A DNA stretch of 64,000 nt from Hemicentrotus pulcherrimus (GCA_003118195.1 BEXV01000030.1:179210-243209); one strand, 5' to 3'; positions 52,098-63,184 are shown, numbered from the stretch's first letter. Notes: generated from the sequence alone by a model not told the origin. Translations and numbers: made by a program.

Positions 52098-52648
52098 NNN
52101 NNNNNNNNNNNNNNNNNNNNNNNNNNNNNNNNNNNNNNNNNNNNNNNNNNNNNNNNNNNNNNNNNNNNNNNNNNNNNNNNNNNNNNNNNNNNNNNNNNNN
52201 NNNNNNNNNNNNNNNNNNNNNNNNNNNNNNNNNNNNNNNNNNNNNNNNNNNNNNNNNNNNNNNNNNNNNNNNNNNNNNNNNNNNNNNNNNNNNNNNNNNN
52301 NNNNNNNNNNNNNNNNNNNNNNNNNNNNNNNNNNNNNNNNNNNNNNNNNNNNNNNNNNNNNNNNNNNNNNNNNNNNNNNNNNNNNNNNNNNNNNNNNNNN
52401 NNNNNNNNNNNNNNNNNNNNNNNNNNNNNNNNNNNNNNNNNNNNNNNNNNNNNNNNNNNNNNNNNNNNNNNNNNNNNNNNNNNNNNNNNNNNNNNNNNNN
52501 NNNNNNNNNNNNNNNNNNNNNNNNNNNNNNNNNNNNNNNNNNNNNNNNNNNNNNNNNNNNNNNNNNNNNNNNNNNNNNNNNNNNNNNNNNNNNNNNNNNN
52601 NNNNNNNNNNNNNNNNNNNNNNNNNNNNNNNNNNNNNNNNNNNNNNNN
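52098..52648. other. Assembly gap (551 N bases)
   Basis: A run of N, directly followed by 17 C bases. All reading frames across it are meaningless. Hidden sequence may include repeats. The flanking exons are already joined in phase, so a missing exon is not required. Confidence 1.
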
Positions 52649-52665
52649 CCCCCCCCCCCCCCCCC
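52649..52665. repeat. Poly-C run at the gap edge (17 bases)
   Basis: A homopolymer adjacent to the gap, the probable reason the assembly stopped. Confidence 0.95.
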
Positions 52666-53689
52666 AATTTTTACAATTTGAATGAAAAGCAGCAAAGATT
52701 GGAAACGTGGGAATACGTCTAGCTATGTTATGGATGTGTTTTGTTGGGTTAACATTCCGGGAACTCAAATTCCCGGTATGCAGCATGGTGGGTGAAATGC
52801 ATGGTATGTAAATGTGGAGGATGTATGCATCAATTCCTGTCGGTCTTGGGGCAACATGACGATCATCAATTATTAGAAGCAAATATGCCAGCATGTATCA
52901 CATGGTTGGTGACAGGTTAGGTTAACAATTCAGGAAGGAGGGTGTGTCCTGTTTACAAGAAACATCCATGCAACGATAACCAAGCATCAATGTGTGGGAC
53001 CTTTAGGGAAAGGATGAGTAGATAGCATCTTCTTCGAGCCAGAAAATGCATGAGTAGGTGTCTTTCTTGCTCTCAGCAGATGATAGTTTATGTTGAGAAA
53101 TGTTGTGATGAAAGAAAGAATTTTACTCTGCCAAATTAATCCCTACATTGATGCCCTGTTTTATCACAAACGGCCGAAAATGTTGTTTTCATTCTGGGTT
53201 CAAGAATGCTCTTGTGAATATTTCTGCACAAAGAAGTATGTAAAGAGAGATTTATTGCCTGTGGAATGAAGATGGCTGGAAATACCTTAGCAACAGACAA
53301 GTTCAAAAGTTCTGTGACCTCTGTTCATCATCACGACAGATATACCAGTGACAATCACCCCCTCCCCCCAATCCTACACCCACTCTCAAGTCACAGATGT
53401 CATCGTAAATTTCCACATCTAAGAGCAGTCCTGTTCAGCATGTATCACAATTTATACTTTCTTTAGGCGTTTTACTCCCAAACTCCAGAAATGAATGTGG
53501 CCAACTGTGTGAGATAGAATCTTCAATGCATCTGAGGACATTCACTCTAGGTCTTTTGTCATGTTCGGTTTCCTCTCTTCCAAGTAGAAGTAAGGAAACA
53601 TTTTCGTTTAGGGAAAAAAAAGTTTATTTACATTTTTAACTTCTCTCGCCCCTGTGCAAATTGATGGCTGCTATTACTGCTCTGACAAA

Positions 53690-53870
53690 ATAGCCTGCAA
53701 CCATGAGCGGTATAGCTTTTCTGCAACAGCCAACGACGACTATTAATTTGTGGCCGAGACGGGAGTGCGATATCGGCAGCGCCGTGGCGATTTAATCATG
53801 CCTGGGAAGGTTTCCATCCACCCGACCATCGACCACAGTCTCGTGCTGGCGGTCTCATGCAAGTCAGATG
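53690..53870. promoter_or_regulatory. GC-richer island in the last intron (candidate regulatory element)
   Basis: A repeat-free stretch of mixed composition with many CpG, TTAATTTG and TTTAATCATG motifs and GATATC. It stands out from the AT-rich intron. No open frame or splice structure suggests an exon, so a conserved non-coding element is the best guess. Confidence 0.25.
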
Positions 53871-55321
53871 TGTTTTACATTGGAGTCGCCTTACCCCCAC
53901 CCTTTCGTTCTGTTGGGGGCCCCTAAAGTGGTGTCACTGTGTAAATTGCCCTCTAAAATGCCACATTTTTGTTCAATTTGCTTCGATTTTGTGGGAAATA
54001 CTAGAGTGACTCATCCTGGTTACCACTCTAATCAGCCTTTTAAGAAGAGGGATTTGGTTTGCAAAGAGAAGCTGTTGAAAAATAAATCTAAAGCTGTTCC
54101 TATTTGACCACCATGCAACTTTGGCTTCACTCATGTAATACCCTGAACGTGACACCAGAATTCTGATGAGACAGAATAGAGCAAATAGTCCAACGAGACT
54201 GAGTTAAAAGAAAAGAGAAAAAAATGCCTATTTGTGAATTCAATACTGTCATTTGACAATGAAGCCATTGTCTAATCACTAATCCTTTGATGTGTTTTCA
54301 CATTCATCTTGAGTAAGTGACCTTTGCCGGGAAGATACCATTATAAATCAAATGTTGACCTGGTATTAGTTACTCTACCAGACTTTGAGAAGTTCCAGTG
54401 GTGCAAGCTATCCTTTCTCTGCTGTGTCTTTCTCTAAGATTTATTATGGTCAGTCACACGGCTAGGGTCACTTTACAGATTGAATTCTCAAGTCTTACTT
54501 GCGGATGGATGATAGTGTAGGAAGGAAGTCCGATACTTTGTTTATTTCAAAGTCTAGCGAGTATCTCATCAAAGATGACCTTGTGCTTAAGAAATCAGCT
54601 ACCATGATAACGTAAGTGTTCTCTGGAGATTGAGGAAGATATAAGTATCGTGACAAGTGTGATTCTGCTGTAATTTAGCATTGTAATGCAACCCTTGTTT
54701 TTAGGATACCCTGTACGTGGAAGCATTAATTTTTTACATTTTTAAGTAAGTGAAATTCTGTCCACAGGGAAAAGTGATGCAATAGTGAGGAAATTTGTCT
54801 TCAAGCTGTGACTGCATAGCAACTGGAGTTGAAATGTATTACTTGTGGTGTTTTACATGTATAGAAGTTAAAGTTGAAGGAAATTGAGTGTCTGAAACAC
54901 ATTTATTTTATTTGTTCATTGACGTCAGAGGATGCAGATAGAAATAAAAACAAAGCAAAGCAAAATAAAAATTTGCTGCTTACAAAACGTGGGCCATTAT
55001 GGAGATGTGAGCATTTTACACAAAAAGCTACAATCTCTTAGAAACGAGTTCTCTTTCGTATGTAGCAAACATACAGACAAAAAGAAACATGCCATTGATT
55101 GGCAGATGGTGCCAGACTCGGAAAGAGCGTTCGCATATCACACACTTTTAACCAACCTCTTTCAGAAATACCCTAGAATTGTAACACCTCTTTTTTCCTG
55201 CGTTATAACCGTTCACACTTGTCGCACATGTACCAATATCCGCACACCTTCAGCAAATAGCAGCTTGACGTCACATCACCCGGGGAGGTATGCGTTTTAG
55301 TCGGAGCAATACGAGATGGGG

Positions 55322-55380
55322 TGGGAGGGAGGGAGACGGAGGGGGAGGGAGACGGAGGGGGAGAGAGAGAGAGAGAGAGA
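55322..55380. repeat. Purine minisatellite, GGGAGACGGAGG units, then (GA)n
   Basis: The unit GGGAGACGGAGGGGGA occurs twice in tandem and passes into a GA run. Confidence 0.9.
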
Positions 55381-55601
55381 ATGGGATAGAGATGAGAGGA
55401 GGGATTGAAAATAGCTTTTGATAAAAGTTTCACCTGGGGAGATATCCTTTTAGGTGAGAGATGTAAGGACAGCAAGGGGAGAGAGATGAAAAGATGGAAT
55501 GATAGAAGTATAGAGAAAGGAAGAGAGAGGGACTGAAAAGGTCAAAATGAGGACGTGAATGGAGAATATGATTCTAAATGTAACTCATTCCTTTCATGGA
55601 T

Positions 55602-55603
55602 CA

Positions 55604-55630
<27 letters not shown>
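55602..55630. repeat. (GA)n microsatellite
   Basis: A pure GA run in the last intron. Confidence 0.95.
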
Positions 55631-55635
<5 letters not shown>

Positions 55636-56364
55636 GAAACTTAAAAGTAGACAAGCAAGCGATAGAGGAGAGAGGGATGTTGGTAATGGAGATTTCTTGA
55701 TTGAAAGAGAGTATAGGAAATCATATTCAGGAAAGGAGCGGAGACCGACTAACCGACTATACATTGATAGTAAAATGTGGAAAGGAAAAAGGAATGTGGG
55801 GCCAGGTAGACAGACTGGCAGACAGATATGTGACGCTTTTAGAAACAGGTACCAAAAAAAAAAGAAGATTGCTGGACACATTTCATTTCACCAGAGGAGT
55901 GTTGACTTGGCCTCTTGTGGGGCTCGGGATAGGTAATAGGAAAGATGACACAAGAATGCACTTTAGTGGGCCGCTCGCAAGTAGGGTAGAATGTGACAAG
56001 AATGTTTGATCATATGAGATGATAAGACAGGTTCGGAACATGAAAGGACCATATGAAATGTAGTCTTCCAGATGTTAATGTTTCTTTGAAGTCAGTAATA
56101 AAATATTCATGTGCTAGTAATGAAAAGTTAAATGATCTAATGAAATTTAATATATCGTCAGACTTGTACTTTGACGATCCATGTTTATATACAAATAGAA
56201 CATTTCAGTATTTACTGTAATTTCTGTGTAATTTATATCCTTTATAAAAGTGTGGGTGTAGCATTGCAATGCTATCAAAATTGAACTCTAAAAGCAGCAT
56301 TCTGTCACTTATCAAAACAAAATTACAAAATGTATTTTTTTCTTCTCTTTTTTAAATGACACAG

Positions 56365-58101
56365 GAGGGCAGACCAGATGATGATGGCACCACAGATACT
56401 GGAACAACCAACACCTCCAATCACCTAGAGAAGGACAGTGGTGTAGGAAGAGCAACGGATGAGAGTACAAGACATGATGAGAGCTCAGAGCAAGAGATCC
56501 TGGTAGATGATGCCAGTATCAACCAGAAGTTCCCTGTGGATACCACTAGGTTGGGCAGTGGGGGTGACCTCAGGTACAGCAACGACAGCTTCACGTCCAA
56601 CTCAACGGCAGAGCATGACTTCATGGGCCATGATATCTCAGTGGAGGAATGCATGAAGTTCCAAGCAGCTCTGGAGAGCAAGTGTGACAATAAGCATTTA
56701 AGGAGTGATACCGATGAGAGCATGAAAGGAAAAGAGACCAAAGTGATGAGGTTGGGATCAGACTCGATGGATACTACCAGTCAGAGTGGGGATTCGCTAA
56801 ACCGGCCTTGTCGCAATCGCTTGATCTGTGATCAGCAGGATGAGCTACAGAAGGAAAAGAGAATAAATGGTCATGATGTGTGGTTGTCCAATCACGCACA
56901 GGATGAACAATTAGACACTATTCCTTGTCAATGTCCAAGCTCTGAATCAAGTCAAAAGGTAGATATGCCTGAGAAAGACAACTCACACCAGCGACAAGAG
57001 GACCTGTCGCCAGAAACCAAAGAAGAAGCCAATAAGGAGAATGGTTTGCCATCAAATGAGAGGCAGCACAGAAGGTCTAGCTCAGGCTCGGGAAGATCTC
57101 ATAGAGCTCCAAGAACTGTTCCAGGTAGTCCAGGAGGAAGGAGCAAATCTTCTTCAAGCTCCAGGGATAGATCAAAGAGCACTAGCAGCTCAGGGTCCAC
57201 CAAGGGCTCAGGCAAGGACAAGCATTCTAGCCCTAGTAAGGGAGCATCCACAAACAATGGAGAAACAAACCACAAACATCAACAAACCCAGCAACAGCAG
57301 CAGCAGCAACAGCAACAGGATCATTTAGGACAGCTACCAGGTGCAAAAGCATATCCACGCAGTCCTGCCACAAACCCTCATCTCAGAGCACAGTTCAGCC
57401 AACGCAGCCCATACTTAATGCAGCATGATTCGACAAGGACTAATCTATTAAAGCACAATTGGAAGGTCCAACAGCAAGCGTCGCAGCTGAAGAGAAGTTT
57501 TGACAAGTATGGTAGCATCCAGAGCCTGCAGTCTGTGCCAGGGTATGCCAAGCACTATCGTAGCTACCTCCATCTTATCAACCAGAATGAGGAAAATGCC
57601 ATGAAATCTCAGAACAATTCACAAGGGAATTCAGAGGGGCAGTGGAAGGTTAAGATCAGGAGAGATGGCACACGCTACATCACCAAGCGCTCAAGTCGTG
57701 ATAGACTCCTGAAGGAGCGAGCCACCAAGATTCAAGAAGAGCGTGCCGGGATGACGACGGATGATGAAGCAGTCAGCGAGATGAAGCTTGGAAGGTACTG
57801 GAGCAAGGAGGATCGTAAACGACATTTAGAACGTGCCAAGGATCAGCGGTTGAGACGAGAGTAAATGCAGCAGGCACGCATGGAATGTCTTCAAGAACTA
57901 GAGGAAGATATACTGAGTGGCGGCGGAAAGCGAGAACCTGACATTGTGGAGCTGAGCCATCGAAAGCTGAATAAGAGGAAGGGTCGCAAGATGATGCTTG
58001 ATGACTTCACCACCGTGCAGGAGATGTTGATTCATGGGTCAAAAGTCAGTCCAGACTCGGCTAAAGAGTTCAGTCCTTTCCTTAATGTTACCATGGTATG
58101 A
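56365..58101 (+). CDS. PDZRN3: PDZRN last coding exon, with an in-frame TAA before the C-terminal tail
   Basis: The acceptor is ATGACACAG ending at 56364. The exon starts in phase 0 with [13 protein letters not shown] and ends at TGA 58099-58101. Order: a conserved acidic/Ser segment with EKDSGVGR and [13 protein letters not shown] (residues 20-45); a diverged part with [17 protein letters not shown]; a long Ser/Arg/Lys/Gln-rich low-complexity region with an 11-Gln run near 57289-57321; then [10 protein letters not shown]; then the strongly conserved block [16 protein letters not shown] to [20 protein letters not shown]. Codon 500 is TAA (57862-57864). Another 78 codons in the same frame (57865-58098) match the family's end, including [20 protein letters not shown] and the final NVTMV, a class I PDZ ligand. 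The central region is unlike the vertebrate one, where I recall a Leu/Glu-rich helix. Confidence 0.95.
57289..57321 (+). repeat. CAG/CAA repeat encoding polyglutamine
   Basis: CAG and CAA codons, mixed, encode 11 consecutive Gln inside the low-complexity centre of the last exon. CAA interruptions suggest moderate stability. Confidence 0.9.
57862..57864 (+). other. In-frame TAA stop in the last exon, directly followed by ATG
   Basis: The frame reads RLRRE, TAA, then MQQARMECL. Vertebrate family members have Phe or a similar residue at this place, followed by MMQSRLECL-like sequence. A TTA (Leu) codon would need only one change to TAA. The stop is in the last exon, so decay would not be triggered. 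The product would lack the last 78 residues and the PDZ ligand. The neighbourhood TAAATG could also allow a stop-start event, but there is no evidence for it. Confidence 0.9.
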
Positions 58102-58429
58102 CAGCAGTCTATTTATATTCTCTTATTTTACCTGGTTTCAGTCTTCTCTCTCTGTCATGGAAATGATATTATATGGGCAGCAAGGTTTCTATGCATTTTT
58201 AAAATTGTATAGCCAGTGACAAAGCCTAGTTAGATTATAAAACATAAATATTGTATTGGAATCGGTTATGCCATATGTGAAAGATGTGCAAGCACTTACC
58301 ATACATAATTAGAACAGGTCAAAGTTCTTTAGAATTATCCTTGCATCAAATTATAATAGAAAGTCTAATTGCCTAATGAGGATTGCTGCATCAAATAGTC
58401 AATTTACTGAGTTTCCTTAATTCCTGAGA

Positions 58430-58990
58430 GATCATGGCAGATTAAAGCTTTCATTTGACTGCATGACTCAGCTTCGCAATTGCCAGACCATTCTGATGAG
58501 GAAAACTGGCTCCAGTTTTGTGCCAAACATATGACGAGAGGAGTTTAATTGAACGATTTATATTTATCTCTATTTCGTGCATTCTGCGAATCAAAGATGG
58601 GAGTCTGAAATAATGTAAGCAAACCACAAGAAATGATTACCCCTGCCAAATGAAGTTAATTAAATCCTGGCAATGCTTTAAATTTGCTACTGTCATAACC
58701 TGGGCATTCGACCATCTGTGTCTGTGAAGGATGATTTATCCATCCGACAGGCTTCCTCTAGCTGCTAGGCTGGCCGGCATCCTCCTCTCATTAAATCCAG
58801 CGTGTCTTCTCCTATCTGTCCATCATGGCCATTGTTTATGATGAGACCCGGTCAGAGCAAGGGCTTGCTATCCATTCAAATCATCCGTACAAATCACTTT
58901 AAGCCCCTAATCAGTCCCGTGCAATTGCCGGGATTACAATTCTTGTAATGGGATGACATCAATTAATGTGTTTGCCTTGGTATGTCTGTA
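58430..58990. promoter_or_regulatory. Repeat-free island with homeodomain/Sox/Fox-like motifs (candidate)
   Basis: It contains ATTGTTTATG (58831-58840), which overlaps Sox- and Fox-type cores. It also has an ATTACAA-TTC-TTGTAAT inverted repeat (58933-58949), AATTAATG (58961-58968) and several CAATTGC and TAATTG words. It is more complex and GC-richer than its surroundings. It could be a conserved element within the 3' UTR or an enhancer. Confidence 0.25.
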
Positions 58991-59235
58991 AGATGTTAAG
59001 TCATTATGAAACCACTGATGGATCTATGTAATGATGGCCATCTCACTAACTGTCACTATATTATGAGCTTACTCTTTTGTTCTCACAGACGCTTTTCACC
59101 CTGCCAAGGTGACCAAGTCTTTGTATCTATTAAGTTCAAATGCAAAGTGTCAAAATACATTTGTCCTGTATGATTTCACATTCATCTATTATGCCAAATA
59201 TTGTTTATTTTAGTTGATAGATGTGTATAGATTAA

Positions 59236-59243
59236 TGTAAATA
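59236..59243 (+). promoter_or_regulatory. Pumilio response element TGTAAATA (candidate)
   Basis: An exact match to the UGUANAUA consensus, meaningful only if this lies in the 3' UTR. Confidence 0.25.
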
Positions 59244-59693
59244 TGTATTTTAAAAAAGTTATCATTTTAAAAAGATGTTTTAAACATCAATGCATTTCTG
59301 CTATTGATTGATTTTTTTTTAAATGTTGATAGAGTTAAGGTATGATTTAATGTTTTAGTGTAGCATCTTTGGCTCATCGGTGTGTGCTTACCTCTCTCTT
59401 AAAGTGCTATTCAGAAATCTGTTAAAAGGGACCAATGATGGAAAAGTTAACATTTCCTTTGCAAATAACATGTACATTTTTACATCAATTTTCAAAATAA
59501 GCCTCTTTAATATGCAGACATATATTTTAAGCAAGCTCTAAAGTATGCAACTGATGGAGGATCTGATGGAAACCTAGGTCACTATAATGTGTGATTTAAA
59601 CTATTTGATCAGGGAACAATTAACAGTCTAATCTGACAAAAATAATGCTGTATTTATTCTTTCCTTCATCCTTTCTTGTAAAAGAATTAAAAG

Positions 59694-59713
59694 AGAGAGA
59701 GAGGGGGGGGGGG
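59694..59713. repeat. (GA)n followed by poly-G (11 bases)
   Basis: A GAGAGA run passing into a G homopolymer at 59703-59713. Confidence 0.9.
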
Positions 59714-61583
59714 CAGAAGTCTTTCTGGTCTCATGTCTTGCCTTCTGTGAGGTCAAACAGCTTGATGATTTTTTTTTTTGTTAAAGAGGAAAAGAAAAGG
59801 GAAAGGAGATGGAAAAGCGAGTAGAATCAAGGTGTCCAGGAGGATGGTAAAACGATTGCTAGAAGGGATAAGAGGAAACGTGACACTATTCAATCTTGTC
59901 ATGAGGAATGGAGACCAGAATTGCCTTTTGTACGTTCTACAGATCAATCATCCCCTCTCTCTCTCTCTGCTTCCCCAATCTGCGTTTCACAAAAGAGATG
60001 AACAATACTGGAAAGGTGAAGTGGGTGGGAGATTGGGGAATAAGTAGGACAGCCAAAATAAAAGGTGTAGAAAAGGAAATGAATTTAGAAATCTGGAATT
60101 GACATAGTAAGAGAGTGCTGTAGAAGGAGGGTAGGTGCTGTATTATGTGCGAGCGTGAGGAAGGTCAACCCCCAGCATTTAAAAGGGCCACATCATACCG
60201 ACTCAAAGTTTTATTTCTTGGCTTGCATCTGAGATTTGAACAACTCATATTGAGATGTAGTTTGTACATTTGCTTGAACCCCTCTGTTTATTTGACTTGA
60301 CTGATGTTCCTCATCATAATGTGCATGGAGTAGTATAATGAAAAATTAAAATGTTCCTTTTCTTGACATCTACATCTGCATCCTGACTGAAGGATAAAAA
60401 GAAGCCTATGGGTTTTCTGGTGATTCTAGCAATTTTAGTAGTATCCTGCTCTGCAACGAAAAAGCAGTGCATTTCTATCACTGAAAAATGACGACTTTAT
60501 TCTGTAGAGGGTGATCAGGAAATGTAATATTTTAAAATTTTGATTACATTACAAATAAGAAATATTCAGGATCGAGGTATTTTTGTATAATTTGATTTGT
60601 ATTAATTTAATAATTCCAATTGTTGTGACACTGTATAGAGTAGACCCAGCGCGAGTGAAGACCATGATTTTAATTGTTTGTTTTGTTTGTGACAGTATTT
60701 CTTTGATTTGTGCCAAATGTGACAGACTTAAGACTACACTCCTGCACAAGATGTGTGATCAAATGTAGCAATAGATCAGCATGTTAAGATGTATGTATAT
60801 TCAAAGGAAAACAAAATGTATGCGGTCATTTCTAGTCCGTGTACCTCTTTTTGCCAAGTGCGATTTTGCTATTATTTGTCCAGTTTTTAGAGTAGACAAA
60901 AAAAAAAGATATATGATTATTTATTCAAATTTGCCTCTCGTTGTCTTCTTATGCATATTATCAATCTTTTTATACACTTGATATTCCAGTGTGTATGCTT
61001 TCTTATATTTGAAAATATATCTAAATATGCATGGACATAAGGTGAATGTCTAAACTGAGTGTAGGGTGATAGTGGACAACTATGAAAGTATGTATATCTA
61101 TTTTGTACAGTCTTGTAAAAATGTGTATTACAGAATGAAAAACAAAAATTATAATAAATCTATTACTACAAGTATTTCAATATATTATTGTGACGAAATG
61201 GAGAATGTCGCAATGTGTCTTTATAATGTGGATGTGATTGCATCGCAGCAATGTGCTGTGGTAAGGGATTTAGTATTTAGAAAGGGATAATAACAGAAAC
61301 ATTGGTTTGATCCAGTGTTTATAATTGAATGTTCTGTAACTTGTGAGATTCTTTGTGATTTTGCATCCTTATGATGGAATTAGTGCTCACTTTTTAGAAC
61401 AAGAAGTGGGCATGAAAATTCCAACTCGAGGATTTAAATAAGTGACTGTATTTATTTATTTGTCAAAAACCTCTTGGGTTGCATCCCGTTGCTTGCCGCA
61501 TTCTTCTAATTTCATATTATAGGTGACCTGTAAAATAAGATGTATTAAAGTAAAAATAAGACATTTCTTTCTTTCATCGGTGA

Positions 61584-61589
61584 AATAAA
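61584..61589 (+). terminator. Candidate polyadenylation signal AATAAA
   Basis: AATAAA is followed within 30-60 bases by TTAATTGTGTTTCTGTCTTT, a T/GT-rich downstream element. It is the best-supported polyadenylation site of the three AATAAA copies found after the stop. Confidence 0.35.
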
Positions 61590-63032
61590 TAATGTAAATG
61601 GAAATTTGATGATTTAATTGTGTTTCTGTCTTTCATTGTCTTAGAGGGTTAAGCACCAGTGTCTAAGAAAATTTATCACAGTTTACACTTTATGCTCTTT
61701 TCAGTAACTATTGTGGAAAGAAGTCAAACAGTCATCTTTTATTTGCTTCTAAATTCTAATCATTTGAGGTAGTTTGCATTATCTTTCATGTGAATGCATA
61801 TGAAGTTACGCTTGTAGAGGACTATTCAGTAAGTCTATGGGGGAAAAGTTGATATAGATAATCCCTCAAATTGATACAGGATGCTATTTTCTATTAACTG
61901 TAGTGTGTATTTGCAGAAAGATACCAGCAAAAATTCTCCTGCATTTTCAATCTATTTCCCTTCTTTTACCTGTATCATGTTGCATTTAGATGTGCCGTAA
62001 ACTTGTCAGAGGTGTGTTTCAGAAAGGTACCGCTCAAACTAATATGATAGTAGCGATTCTGTCTCTACTTCCCGTTAGCTAGTCCTGAGTTAGTAATATA
62101 GCACGTAAGGGGTAAGAACGAGAATCTCCTTGCTTTCATCTCACGCACATCCTCAATTGGTATTGATTTCATCACCCAGGTGTGACAGTATCACCAATGG
62201 CGGTGCTGGTACTCCTGTTTGCCAAAAAATCATCTCCCAGAATTTGACTTGAAGGTATTTGCCAGCAACTGCATTCAGAGTTAACGCCCCAAGGTTTTTT
62301 TTTTCCCCCTTCCTCCCGAGATGGGTTTGCAATTTGGCGAGAATTTCTCAGTGTTCAGGTGCTGGTGGCTGCATTTTTCCTTTCCATATTGACGCAAGGA
62401 AGAGCTGGTATGGCAGGTAAATACCAAGCGTGTTTGGACTGTCGTGAAAGCATTCAAGGATGACACGGGTAAGTGAGAACGACCCCAAGTAGAATTTAAA
62501 ATTAGAAGCCTGTGCCCCCATCGTTGTCCTTCAGCAAATTTGAGGGACGGAATGCCTCATATTTGAGCAAAATGGTGGTTAAATTGATTTTTATAGAGCC
62601 GATTATTTGTGAATAGGGATCATATTCAGACAGTGATAGGGGGATGCAGAGGAATGCAAGGGGATGATGTATCAAGTATGATGTTCAGTTCAATGTACTC
62701 TTTCTCCTCTTATGAACAAAGAGAGAGAGGAGTCTTATGGAATTTCTATATATGTATTTTTATGTGTTTGCACAAGGTCAAGCACAACACATTTTCATAT
62801 TGTGCATTTGATATGAATGTTTAATCTATATAACGTTTGTTGTTTTATTGTAAAACTTAATTATGGATACTTTAAGAAACTTGTAAACCTGTACAGAGAA
62901 AGATGATGAATTAAATACTTCACCAAAAAGATAAATGTTGTTGTCAATTCTTTTTTTTTTTTAAGTATCATTTTGTTATCCTTGCTTGCTTTATATGCCC
63001 AGTGACATGAGAAGACACAAATGTAAAATAAT

Positions 63033-63184
63033 GTGGAGGAGAGAAAGAGATACAGAGAGAGGAGGGAGAGGAAATGAAGACAGAGAGAGAGACAGAGGAG
63101 AGAAAGGGGAGAGAGAGAGGGATACAGAGACAGAGATAGAGAGAGGGAGAAGAAAGGGTGACAGAGAGAAGGGAAGAGAAAGAG
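63033..63184. repeat. GA-rich low-complexity tract
   Basis: Irregular GAGA, GACAGA and GATAGA units. The Arg/Glu-rich reading frame across it is a repeat artefact. Confidence 0.95.

Larger units (their letters stand above)
50471..56364 (+). other. Intron (5894 bases) with a SINE and an assembly gap
   Basis: Bounded by GTAAGA and ATGACACAG. It contains a tRNA-derived SINE (50594-50826), a 551-base N gap (52098-52648) followed by a C run, a GC-richer island (53690-53870) and GA-rich repeats (55322-55380, 55602-55630). No other exon is supported. Confidence 0.85.
12187..58101 (+). other. PDZRN3: Gene span: PDZRN3/4-family E3 ligase, 3' part, seven exons
   Basis: Seven + strand exons join into one family-consistent frame of 843 codons, counting two internal stops. 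The exon phases agree at every junction: 0 into the first exon; 2+1 between the first and second, completing a Gly codon; then 0 throughout. Family knowledge: PDZRN3 and PDZRN4 are RING-type ubiquitin ligases with a RING, zinc fingers, two PDZ domains and a conserved C-terminal block. Vertebrate PDZRN3 acts at the cell cortex, for example on the muscle receptor kinase MuSK and in Wnt signalling. The RING part is not in the window. An invertebrate copy would be expected to be co-orthologous to both vertebrate genes, so the symbol stands for the family. The frame is broken by TGA at 12289 and TAA at 57862. Confidence 0.93.
58102..61610 (+). other. Probable 3' UTR and flank of the PDZRN gene
   Basis: The sequence after the stop is AT-rich with no exon-like frame. 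Candidate polyadenylation signals AATAAA lie at 60057-60062, 61153-61158 and 61584-61589. The last is followed by a T- and GT-rich stretch, as expected downstream of a cleavage site. A Pumilio-type element TGTAAATA lies at 59236-59243. If the last signal is used the 3' UTR would be about 3.5 kb. The end is uncertain. Confidence 0.35.

Noticed and set aside
51911..52894. Long open frames across 52098-52648
   Set aside because: They are open only because the N bases contain no stop codons.
57041..57328. 95-codon open frame inside the last exon in another frame
   Set aside because: A shadow of the Ser/Gln-rich coding frame, with no independent support.
57862..57864. A-to-I RNA editing rescuing the TAA
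   Set aside because: Two adjacent edits would be needed to turn TAA into a sense codon (TGG). There is no evidence in the sequence.
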